Made by a program: the position numbers and the translations under genes | The notes under the pieces: model-generated | What the model saw: only the letters and a program-made list of their open reading frames with translations | What the model was told of the DNA's origin: nothing | Databases searched by the model: none | Assembly: GCF_040543805.1 (NCBI RefSeq) | Contig: NZ_JBEUMS010000006.1 | Location: forward strand, 186,001 to 250,000 | DNA from: Arcicella rosea | GTDB lineage: Bacteria; Bacteroidota; Bacteroidia; Cytophagales; Spirosomataceae | Direction: 5' to 3' | DNA: 64,000 nucleotides | Shown here: piece by piece, positions 41,948-49,768 of the stretch | Position numbering within the stretch: the stretch's first letter is position 1 | How the letters are laid out: each line of letters begins with the position of its first letter

Positions 41948-42642
41948 AGAATAGTTATCATAATATTGTAAGAATAAAAGTATTAGCAGAAGCATTTAAC
42001 AATTTGACGAATAAAATCGTCTTTGTCGGAGGTGCTGTTGTTGAACTTTATTGCGATGACCCGGCTAGAGCAGAAGTACGACCAACGAACGATGTTGATG
42101 TTGTTGTAGAACTTCACAACAAAGGTTCTTACGTTATTTTAGAAGAAAAACTACGAACTATGGGTTTCCAAAACGATGTATTTTCTGGGGTTATTTGTCG
42201 TTATATTTATCATGATATTGTTGTTGATATTATGCCTGATGATGATAATATTTTAGGATTCACCAATATTTGGTATAAAGAAGGACTACAAAACAGTTTA
42301 ACTTATCATTTGGATGATGAGCTAAATATTCAAATCTTTCCTCTTGACTTATTTCTCGCTTCAAAATTTGAAGCACTGATTTCAAACAGACATGGAGGTG
42401 ATTATCGATTAAATAGCGATTTTGAAGACATTGTGTATATTTTCGATAATCGTTTAAAGATTAAAGAAGAAATAATAGCTTTAGAAAATGAAGTGAAAAA
42501 ATATTTACAAGCATCTATTTCCATGCTTTTAAAACGTCCTTATATAGAGGAAGAAATATCTTCAAATTTAGAATCATCAAGTTCAAAAGCTAGAACAAGT
42601 AGAATATTATCCATTTGGAAATCGATTATTAAAAAAGAATAA
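41944..42642 (+). CDS. Nucleotidyltransferase-fold protein, possible AbiEii-like toxin
   Basis: A 232-residue protein with a minimal nucleotidyltransferase core: FVGGAVVELY (GG at 29-30), TNDVDVVVE (DxD at 50-52) and a third carboxylate in HDIVVDIMPDD (Asp95). The downstream LDLFLASKFEALISN helix fits AbiEii/MNT-like enzymes. The last 60 residues are helical and charged. Members of this fold include type IV toxins that modify tRNA ends. Which substrate this one uses is unknown. Its start is coupled to the HTH gene and a terminator overlaps its stop. Confidence 0.75.
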   Translation: MKNSYHNIVRIKVLAEAFNNLTNKIVFVGGAVVELYCDDPARAEVRPTNDVDVVVELHNKGSYVILEEKLRTMGFQNDVFSGVICRYIYHDIVVDIMPDDDNILGFTNIWYKEGLQNSLTYHLDDELNIQIFPLDLFLASKFEALISNRHGGDYRLNSDFEDIVYIFDNRLKIKEEIIALENEVKKYLQASISMLLKRPYIEEEISSNLESSSSKARTSRILSIWKSIIKKE

Positions 42643-42682
42643 ACTCTTCGAGATATTCGGAAAGACATTTCGAAGAGTTTTG
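42641..42682 (+). terminator. Terminator of the HTH/NTase module
   Basis: Perfect 11-bp arms AAACTCTTCGA and TCGAAGAGTTT plus T residues, overlapping the stop codon of the nucleotidyltransferase gene. Confidence 0.85.
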
Positions 42683-42877
42683 TAAAAAGAATATTTATTT
42701 TAAGGATACACCACAACAATCCTCTGTCTCTACAAATTTATCAACAGTAACTAATCCAATAATGCCCAATGTTGAGCGACAAGGTTTATTAGAGTTCTAT
42801 TTTGTATCATTACCTAAAATACCTTGCCCTCAAACGGTAATATTTTATCGTCATTACATTAATTCAAAATTCATAAT

Positions 42878-44170
42878 TTAACTAATTTCTTTAGAAGAAA
42901 GATACAAAGTCATAATTCCTGCAAAAACTGTTGGAATAGCGTATATTAAAAAGTTGGCACTCATCGAAAGTCCCATGCCAATCAAAATTCCACCCAAAGC
43001 TGGACCAATGATTCCGCCCAAACGACCGATGCCTATTGACCAACCCACGCCAGTAGTTCTGAATTCTGTTGGATACATTCTTGCTGCAACGGCATAAAGT
43101 CCGACAAAACCGCCTTGAATCCCAAAACCCAATAAGCCCAAAATAAAGAGTAAAATATCTGAACCAATAAACAATTGGAAAACTGCCATCAAGATTGCCG
43201 TGAGGATTAAGAATACTCCGATAGTGTTTTTCAAACCAAACTTACTTGAAAAATATCCTTGTGTGATGATGCCAATGAATGCACCAACATTGAAAACTGT
43301 TCCCGAATAAATGGCTAATTCAATTGAAAGTCCTGCGTTGGTGGCTAGTTTCGGAATCCAACTTGTCAGAAAGTACAAAGTGGCGAAAGCTAAAAACAAG
43401 GCAACCCATAATTGAATCGTGGGAATTTTATAGGTTTTCGTCATCAATGATTTGATGGATTTGCTATGCTGCTCGCTTGGCTTATCCGGTAAAACGACCA
43501 ATGTATCAACACCCATTTGAAGTAAAATCTGATTAATTTTACCAAGAGCAAATTTAGGCTGTGCCTTTAAATAAAACGATAAGGATTCAGCTAAGAAAAA
43601 GTAAATCAATGGAATAGCTACCAAAGTAGCATAGCCTGCGACCTGAAACATAATTGTCCAACCATATTGAGGAATGATTTTAGCCGCTACTAAACCCGAT
43701 AAAACTGCTCCGACAGGATAACCAGAAATGACAAAACTTACCCAAAAATCTTTGGTTTTGTTGGGCGTATATTCTGCTGTAAGTGAAGCCGTACTTGCCA
43801 ACATACTTCCGATTCCTAAACCGCTGATGAATCTGCAAAGCAATAAATAGGAAATTGAAGTAGCAAAAGAAGTAAGAAAAATCGTACTTCCCATTAAAAT
43901 TGCACTCAATAAAATCATGGATTTTCTCCCAATTTTGTCGGCATAAGGAGCTAAAAGTATCGCCCCGAAGGTCATCCCGACTAAACCAGAACTAAATACG
44001 ATGCCTAATGCTTGTGGACTTGTATCCCAAGCTTTGGCGATGGCGGGTGCAGTGTATGAAATCACCATTACATCCATACCATCTAGCATATTCATTACAA
44101 AGCAAATGACAATGGTAGCGTATTGCAGCCCCGTCATGGAGTTTCGATTAATTATATTTTCAAGCGTCAT
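42878..44170 (-). CDS. MFS transporter, aromatic acid:H+ symporter type
   Basis: A 430-residue, 12-helix major facilitator. The NMLDGMDVMVISYTAPAIAK segment in helix 1 resembles the N-x-x-DGxD motif of AAHS transporters such as PcaK. DKIGRKSMILLSA is the MFS loop 2-3 signature. It lies at the distal end of an aromatic-degradation cluster on the same strand and probably imports an aromatic acid, which is inference from family and context. Confidence 0.85.
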   Translation of the reverse strand: MTLENIINRNSMTGLQYATIVICFVMNMLDGMDVMVISYTAPAIAKAWDTSPQALGIVFSSGLVGMTFGAILLAPYADKIGRKSMILLSAILMGSTIFLTSFATSISYLLLCRFISGLGIGSMLASTASLTAEYTPNKTKDFWVSFVISGYPVGAVLSGLVAAKIIPQYGWTIMFQVAGYATLVAIPLIYFFLAESLSFYLKAQPKFALGKINQILLQMGVDTLVVLPDKPSEQHSKSIKSLMTKTYKIPTIQLWVALFLAFATLYFLTSWIPKLATNAGLSIELAIYSGTVFNVGAFIGIITQGYFSSKFGLKNTIGVFLILTAILMAVFQLFIGSDILLFILGLLGFGIQGGFVGLYAVAARMYPTEFRTTGVGWSIGIGRLGGIIGPALGGILIGMGLSMSANFLIYAIPTVFAGIMTLYLSSKEIS

Positions 44171-44193
44171 TTTTCATAGTTAGTTAGGGTGAT

Positions 44194-44335
44194 AAGTTGT
44201 GAGCTTTGAGCCGTGAGCTTTCAGCTTTTAGGCTTATTTAGTCTTTTTTCTTGCTTCTTGAATCATTTTTCTTAAAGTCCTAAAATCTCAAATTCAAAAA
44301 TTCTTGCTTCTTGTCTCTTGCATCTTGTGTCTCAG
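44194..44335. repeat. Mixed intergenic word repeats
   Basis: Two vocabularies adjoin: TGTGAGCTTTGAGCCGTGAG (family also at 40112 and 48668) and TTCTTGCTTCTTGAATC with AAAGTCCTAAAATCTC (family also at 17690). They fill the spacer between the MFS gene and the amidohydrolase gene. Confidence 0.65.
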
Positions 44336-45198
44336 CGCAAGCCCAACATTTTAATCGCATTTTCTTTCAAAATCAAAGGCTTAACTTCTTCTTTAAAACC
44401 TGCTTCATCGAAATCTTTCATCCATCTTTCGGGCGTAATCAAAGGAAAATCCGTTCCAAAAAGCATTCTGTCTTTCAGCATCGTATTGGCATATTGAATC
44501 AGTTGTTTGGGAAAATACTTCGGCGACCAGCCACTTAAATCAATATACACATTAGGTTTGTGCATGGCTACTGAAAGAGCTTCATCTTGCCAAGGCCAAC
44601 TTGGATGTGCAATAATGATAGGACAATCTGGAAAATCAATCGCTACGTCATCCAAGTGTATCGGGTTTGAATACTCCAAACGAAGTCCGCCACCTCCACG
44701 CACGCCACTGCCAAAACCCGAATGACCTGAATGAAAAAGCATAGGTAATTTATACTCAGCAATTACTTCGTATAAATGATACGCCATTTTATCTTGTGGA
44801 TAAAAACCTTGTACTGTCGGGTGAAATTTAAAGCCTTTCACACCATAATTTTCTATTAAATCACGAGCTTCTCTTGCTCCCATTCGTCCTTTGTGTGGGT
44901 CGATACTGGCGAAAGCAATCATCACATCATCATTTTTCAATGCTCCCTCGGCTACTTCGATATTGGGAATGCGTTTTTTACCAATTTCAAATTCAGCATC
45001 TATCGTAAACATGACCAAAGCCATATTATGCTCTCGATAATAATCGGCAGTTTCCTGAATTGTCGGACGTTTACTTGATTTAAAGTACTTTGCAAAAGCC
45101 TCGTCAAACTCCGAACGATAATCGTCGTGCGGTTGACAACAAGATACTTCTGCATGAGTATGTACATCTAGGGCAATTACTTTATTTATATCTATCAT
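44332..45198 (-). CDS. Amidohydrolase family 2 protein
   Basis: A 288-residue TIM-barrel metal hydrolase or decarboxylase. Metal-binding motifs are DVHTHAE near the N-terminus, a His in KGFKFHPTVQGF, FHSGHSG, IIAHPSWPW, and the final Asp in LFGTDFPLI. The family includes 2-pyrone-4,6-dicarboxylate hydrolase, carboxyvanillate decarboxylase and resorcylate decarboxylase. Context points to aromatic breakdown, but the reaction cannot be fixed. It starts 38 bp after the VanB-type gene stop. Confidence 0.85.
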   Translation of the reverse strand: MIDINKVIALDVHTHAEVSCCQPHDDYRSEFDEAFAKYFKSSKRPTIQETADYYREHNMALVMFTIDAEFEIGKKRIPNIEVAEGALKNDDVMIAFASIDPHKGRMGAREARDLIENYGVKGFKFHPTVQGFYPQDKMAYHLYEVIAEYKLPMLFHSGHSGFGSGVRGGGGLRLEYSNPIHLDDVAIDFPDCPIIIAHPSWPWQDEALSVAMHKPNVYIDLSGWSPKYFPKQLIQYANTMLKDRMLFGTDFPLITPERWMKDFDEAGFKEEVKPLILKENAIKMLGLR

Positions 45199-45236
45199 AT
45201 TTTCAGCATATTATCATTTTTATTACAAAATTTTAT

Positions 45237-46220
45237 TTATACTTTCCCTCTGTAAGAAGTATCAATCACTAAGTCTCCATTAGCGACTCTACTTACACAA
45301 GCACACATTTTTTTGTTTTGCTGTTTTTGTTTTTCACTAAAAAAGAAATCACGATGGTCAATAGCGCCTGTACATTCCAAAATATTTACTTGGCATAAAC
45401 CACATTCTCCTTTTTGACAATCATACATAACATCAATACCAGCTTCTTCGAGTGCTTTTAGCATACTTTGATTTTCAGCAACTTCAATTTCACGGTTAAA
45501 GCGTGGCAACTTTACTTTAAATGTTTGAGGAGCAAAAAGTCCCGATGCACCAAAGGTTTCATACCTCAAATTAGTATTTTCAAAAGGACTGTTTTCCCAT
45601 ACTTTCCGAATGGCATTCATAAAACCCAATGGTCCACATAAGTACACGCCCGTGTTTTTATTGGTTAATTCAAAGATTCTATTTACATCATACAATCCAT
45701 CAGTATCGCTAAAATGAAGATGCAAGTTGTTTTCTAAAACTGCTTTTAATCTATCTATATAAGGCATTTCGGCTGGATTTACTCCTACATAAATCATATT
45801 CACAGTCGCCAGACCTTTCTTTTTAATTTCTTCTGCCATTCCAACGAGTGGCGTAATTCCGATGCCTCCAGCAATTAATAAATAATTGCTTACTCCATAA
45901 CTCAATTCAAAATGATTGGAAGGTTGTGATATTTTAATTTGGTTATCTACTTCCAACGTCCACATATATTTAGAGCCTCCTCTACTGGCTTCCAATCTTT
46001 TTACGGCTATGGTATAAGCACCATCGGTCGGTTGTGTTCCAATAAGTGAATAACTTCTTATTTCTGGTTTATCATTGATGATAACAGAAACATCAATGTG
46101 TGAACCCACCGTAAATGATAATGCGGCATCAATGGGTTTCAACGTAATTTGCCTTACATTGTTCGCTTTATCTTCAATAGCTGACACTTTAGCATCTATC
46201 CAGTTATTTCTAAACCTCAT
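45237..46220 (-). CDS. VanB-type oxidoreductase (flavin, NAD and 2Fe-2S)
   Basis: A 327-residue phthalate-dioxygenase-reductase-type electron donor. The N-terminal flavin domain has RSYSLIGTQP. The NAD domain has LLIAGGIGITPLVGMAEE and YLCGPLGFM. The C-terminal plant-type ferredoxin domain has Cys268, 273, 276 and 306 (C-x4-C-x2-C-x29-C) in YDCQKGECGLC. It begins 5 bp after the Rieske oxygenase stop and surely works with it as a two-component demethylase. Confidence 0.92.
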   Translation of the reverse strand: MRFRNNWIDAKVSAIEDKANNVRQITLKPIDAALSFTVGSHIDVSVIINDKPEIRSYSLIGTQPTDGAYTIAVKRLEASRGGSKYMWTLEVDNQIKISQPSNHFELSYGVSNYLLIAGGIGITPLVGMAEEIKKKGLATVNMIYVGVNPAEMPYIDRLKAVLENNLHLHFSDTDGLYDVNRIFELTNKNTGVYLCGPLGFMNAIRKVWENSPFENTNLRYETFGASGLFAPQTFKVKLPRFNREIEVAENQSMLKALEEAGIDVMYDCQKGECGLCQVNILECTGAIDHRDFFFSEKQKQQNKKMCACVSRVANGDLVIDTSYRGKV

Positions 46221-46225
46221 CGAAT

Positions 46226-47287
46226 TTATTGATTTTTTTGTTGTTCAGCTTCTACCATTTTGTCAGTGATTCTCCTTGACCACATCGCTCCAGCATCAAT
46301 ATTCAAATTATAAAATTCACGATTGGGGTTTTCATTGATGGCAATTTGTTGTGCTTCGAGTATGAGTTCATCTTGAAAAAAGATTCTCGAAACACCATCT
46401 CTTAACTCTGTAGTATTACTTTGGTCTTTTACGTTATAGTTTCTGCTGAAAGCCCAAAAATACATACAAGTTTGGCTGGTCATTGGCGTAATGGTGTTCA
46501 ACACATAGCCATTTACTCCTTGCGAACGGTCACCTTCGGGAGCACCCGTACCTGCAAGAGCGACGCCAACATCTATCGTAACTGTACAAGGAGCTTGAAA
46601 ATTGATGATTTGCCATCTATCTACTTTTTCATCCGTTTTGATTTTCTTGTTAAGCTGACTTTTCCAAAATGGTGGCGGGTCAATGCCAAGCATCCATCTT
46701 GAAACAGTAGCAGTATTTTCATCGTGAAAAACATCAAAAGGAGCTTCCGTTACATGTTCATCACCAATACTTTCTGAATGCACAAAGGTTTCGTGCGTTA
46801 AATCCATCAAGTTATCAACCACCAAACGGTAGTTACATTTTACTTCAATCATTTTGCCATCGCCCGCCCAATCTGGGTCGTCGTTCCAATGCAAATCAGG
46901 AATTTTAGCGACATCAGCAAGTGCAGGATTGCCCATCCATACCCAAACGTATCTATATTTTTGAACTACGGGATAAGCTCTTACGCAAGCAGAAGGATTA
47001 ATCGTTTCTTGCGAAGGCATGTGTGTGCAACGCCCATCGCTATTGTATTCCAAACCATGATAGCCACAAATGACAGTATCATTTTTCAGTTTTCCTTTTG
47101 ATAATGGCAATAGTCTATGCCAACAAGCATCTTCTAAAGCAACGGGAGTTCCATCTTTTTTCCTGTATAATAAAATAGGCTTATTACATACTTTACGATG
47201 CAATAAGGTATTTTTTACTTCAAAATCCCATGCGGCGGCATACCACGCATTCATAGGAAAAGATTCATTGATGGTGAATGACTGCAT
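46226..47287 (-). CDS. VanA-type Rieske oxygenase (vanillate O-demethylase-like)
   Basis: A 353-residue Rieske non-haem iron oxygenase. The Rieske site is C55-W-H57 and C74-G-Y-H77. The mononuclear iron region has NLMDLTHETFVHSE. Overall it resembles vanillate O-demethylase oxygenase subunits, which demethylate vanillate to protocatechuate and formaldehyde. A related aryl O-demethylase is possible. The neighbouring reductase supplies electrons. It belongs to the minus-strand ferulate-type cluster. Confidence 0.88.
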   Translation of the reverse strand: MQSFTINESFPMNAWYAAAWDFEVKNTLLHRKVCNKPILLYRKKDGTPVALEDACWHRLLPLSKGKLKNDTVICGYHGLEYNSDGRCTHMPSQETINPSACVRAYPVVQKYRYVWVWMGNPALADVAKIPDLHWNDDPDWAGDGKMIEVKCNYRLVVDNLMDLTHETFVHSESIGDEHVTEAPFDVFHDENTATVSRWMLGIDPPPFWKSQLNKKIKTDEKVDRWQIINFQAPCTVTIDVGVALAGTGAPEGDRSQGVNGYVLNTITPMTSQTCMYFWAFSRNYNVKDQSNTTELRDGVSRIFFQDELILEAQQIAINENPNREFYNLNIDAGAMWSRRITDKMVEAEQQKNQ

Positions 47288-47426
47288 TTTGATAAAATTA
47301 AAAAAACGTTTTTTAAATTAATGATTACGCTTACTAGTTTTCTAGCCTAAAATCAAATCGGTTTTTCTTTTATCTTTCAAGTATCAAAAGGCTTATCTTA
47401 AAATAAAAATCTCCTTCGTAAGACCT

Positions 47427-47456
47427 TACTTTTCTTGTCTTGATACAAGAAAAGTA
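47427..47456. repeat. Extragenic palindrome TACTTTTCTTG...CAAGAAAAGTA
   Basis: Perfect 11-bp arms around an 8-nt loop in the spacer between the hydrolase and VanA-type genes. As I recall, this word (CTTTTCTTG...CAAGAAAAG followed by TAACAAAAG) recurs as extragenic DNA in many Bacteroidota. Confidence 0.6.
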
Positions 47457-47559
47457 ACAAAAGAAAATCAAGAATTTATAAACTCGCTCCGCTCAAACAG
47501 TATAAATTCATTATCGGACTACAATAAAAATTATTTATTCAGATTAATTTTGAACTTTC

Positions 47560-48675
47560 CTATTCCACAAATCCAGCTTTTGCCTTACTGCCTGTTTTTA
47601 CCCAAGTACGCAATTCGTCAAAAGCTTTTCCAGTTTGTTTTGGTGTAAAGTTGCAATGTCCTTGTCCGTTGGTATATTTTACGGTAAAGTACTGGTCTTT
47701 ATGTTGTTGATGAACCATGTTTTCAAAATTCACAACACCATAAGTAGCAGGAATCAATTGGTCGTAAACGGTGTGCATCAAAACCGTTGGAACATTAATA
47801 TTTCCTGAGCGGTCGTATTTTGAAAAAATCACATCAGGATTTGCCGTTGCTGGCAAACGTTCTGCTTTTTGATTGACCAATAAATTATCTGGAAAACCGC
47901 TGTACAAAGTATTCGTATTATCGAATGGATTCCCTTGTGCTTTTTGTGCGACATCTCTCAACACATTTTCATTGAAAAATAAAGAGAAAGGTAAATCGTC
48001 TAATTTCAAATCAAAACGTTTAGCAAAAGCAACCGCCAAAGCCGAGTCTTTTGCAATAATTGCCTTTTTGATACCCATTACTTTAGCCATCATTCGGTTC
48101 GGAGCTTGAGCTTGATAAGGTTTTGAAAGGTCGAATATTTCTGAAAGCGAAGCAACTACATTCGGGAACAAACCATTGAAAGTAGCGTACATATCAAATT
48201 CTTTTCTACACTGTAAATACGGGCGACTTGACAGCGGACAAAGTGGCAATGCTCCATTATAATTTTTACCAAGATTTTCAATGGTAGCCAAAGTAATGCC
48301 TCCGCCCATCGAATGACCGACCATAAAAGTTGAATCTGGTTGACCATATTTTGAAACAAAGTACTGACGAAGAGCTTCTGTATCATCAACACCTTGCGGT
48401 AACGCAAAACCTTGATACTGATAGTCGGAAGCAGCTACAGCAAAACCTCTTTCTAAAAATGGCTGCATTCGAGTTAAAAACTCTGGATTCTGACTTTGAA
48501 AAGGTCTCGTTCCCATAAATTCATAGCCATGAGCGTACATGACTAATTTCCCTTTCCAATTCTGAGGAAAAAGAATTCTATACTTCGCTTGATTGATTGA
48601 GCCAGAGTCAATCTTGGCGATATTTTGAGCCATTGCAAAATGAGCAATGAAGAGAAGAAAGAGTATTTTTTTCAT
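47560..48675 (-). CDS. Secreted alpha/beta hydrolase, candidate feruloyl esterase
   Basis: A 371-residue exported serine hydrolase. A signal peptide (residues 1-17, ending FAMAQ) precedes an alpha/beta fold with the oxyanion region MYAHGYEF and the nucleophile elbow GHSMGG (Ser122). A late His occurs in NGQGHCNFTP. In an operon-like cluster with a feruloyl-CoA synthetase and a VanA-type oxygenase, it may release hydroxycinnamates from plant polymers. That substrate is inference only. Generic lipase or peptidase activity is also possible. Confidence 0.8.
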   Translation of the reverse strand: MKKILFLLFIAHFAMAQNIAKIDSGSINQAKYRILFPQNWKGKLVMYAHGYEFMGTRPFQSQNPEFLTRMQPFLERGFAVAASDYQYQGFALPQGVDDTEALRQYFVSKYGQPDSTFMVGHSMGGGITLATIENLGKNYNGALPLCPLSSRPYLQCRKEFDMYATFNGLFPNVVASLSEIFDLSKPYQAQAPNRMMAKVMGIKKAIIAKDSALAVAFAKRFDLKLDDLPFSLFFNENVLRDVAQKAQGNPFDNTNTLYSGFPDNLLVNQKAERLPATANPDVIFSKYDRSGNINVPTVLMHTVYDQLIPATYGVVNFENMVHQQHKDQYFTVKYTNGQGHCNFTPKQTGKAFDELRTWVKTGSKAKAGFVE

Positions 48676-48858
48676 GTTATTTTAGCTTTTAGCTTTAAGC
48701 TGTGAGCAATGAGCCTTGAGCTTCTGGTTTTAGATTTTCAGTAATGAGATTTTTGACTGTAAGCCATGAGCCTAAGTTTTTTAGTTTTAGTAGCCATAAG
48801 TATTTATTTCAGTTTTAAAACTCATAGCTCACGGCTCATTTCTCAAAGCTTATAGCTA
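48668..48858. repeat. Intergenic inverted word repeats, AGCTTTTAGCTTTAAGC type
   Basis: Words such as AGCTGTGAGCAATGAGCCTT face CTCATAGCTCACGGCTCATT across the SDR-hydrolase spacer, giving a large imperfect hairpin. Confidence 0.65.
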
Positions 48859-48863
48859 CACAT

Positions 48864-49631
48864 CTATTTCGCCGTCATACGAATTGCACCATCCAATCGG
48901 ATGACTTCTCCGTTTAGCATTTGATTTTCAATAATATGTTTTGCCAAAGACGCAAATTCTTCGGGTCTGCCTAATCTGGATGGAAAAGGTACTTGTTGCC
49001 CCAAAGAAATACGAATGTCTTCGGGCAAACCAGCCAATAATGGCGTTTCAAAAGTTCCCGGAGCGATAGTCATTACTCTGATACCAAAGCGAGCTAACTC
49101 ACGGGCAATCGGTAAAGTCATGGCAACAATGCCACCTTTTGAAGCGGAATATCCAGCCTGACCAATTTGTCCATCAAAAGCCGCTACCGAAGCCGTTGAA
49201 ATAATGATACCTCTTTCGCCACTTTCTTCGGTCGGATTGTTTTGTAAAACAGCCGAAACTAATCGAATGACGTTGAAAGTACCGATAAGATTTATCGTAA
49301 TCGTTCTGGTAAAATTGGCTAAAGAATGTGGTCCATTTTTACCAATTACTCTTTCGCCCGGTCCGATACCCGCACAAGAAATAGCACCATGCAAAGCACC
49401 AAAAGTACTGATAGCGGTGTCGATAACATTTTGTACACTCGCTTCGTCAGCTACATCTGCTTGAACAAAACGAGCTTTTTTTCCTAAAGTACTTTCAGCC
49501 TCTTCACCAGCTTTGGCATTGATGTCGAGCAAAACAGCGTTTCCACCATTGTCAATCACCATTTTTGCCGTAGCCAAGCCCAAGCCAGAAGCTCCGCCCG
49601 TAACGATGAAAGTTTTATTTTGTATGTTCAT
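48864..49631 (-). CDS. SDR dehydrogenase, 3-hydroxyacyl-CoA dehydrogenase (HSD10-like)
   Basis: A 255-residue short-chain dehydrogenase. The NAD motif TGGASGLGLA (11-20) is followed by NAG-type CAGI (86-89) and catalytic Tyr161 and Lys165 in GYSASKGG, with the Ser in STASVAAF. The C-terminal half resembles HSD17B10-type 3-hydroxyacyl-CoA dehydrogenases (APGTFETPLLAGLPE). In this cluster it could oxidise the hydrated feruloyl-CoA intermediate, which is an inference. Confidence 0.87.
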   Translation of the reverse strand: MNIQNKTFIVTGGASGLGLATAKMVIDNGGNAVLLDINAKAGEEAESTLGKKARFVQADVADEASVQNVIDTAISTFGALHGAISCAGIGPGERVIGKNGPHSLANFTRTITINLIGTFNVIRLVSAVLQNNPTEESGERGIIISTASVAAFDGQIGQAGYSASKGGIVAMTLPIARELARFGIRVMTIAPGTFETPLLAGLPEDIRISLGQQVPFPSRLGRPEEFASLAKHIIENQMLNGEVIRLDGAIRMTAK

Positions 49632-49672
49632 GTTTTTAGAAAACTATGTTAGTGAACAAATTTTATCGTAAT

Positions 49673-49767
49673 AAAACCTCACCCCCAACCCCCTCTCCTG
49701 CAAAGAGGGGGCTTTTTTAGCTCTCAAAGCTCCCCTCTCAGCAGGAGAGGGGGTTGGGGGTGAGGTC
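49673..49767. mobile_element. Palindromic cassette 3 (intergenic copy)
   Basis: AAAACCTCACCCCCAACCCC on the left mirrors GGTTGGGGGTGAGGT on the right, with a CTCTCCTGCAAAGAGG core and a short internal segment. It matches the outer repeats of the two cassettes within the AddB-like gene but is only about 95 bp. It ends one base before the stop codon of the ligase gene. Confidence 0.8.
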
Positions 49768-49768
49768 T

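Noticed and set aside
42683..42877. Plus-strand frame with PNVERQGLLEFYFVSLPKIP in the spacer after the nucleotidyltransferase gene
   Set aside because: Short, low in coding character, no start with context and no recognisable homologue pattern. Left unannotated.
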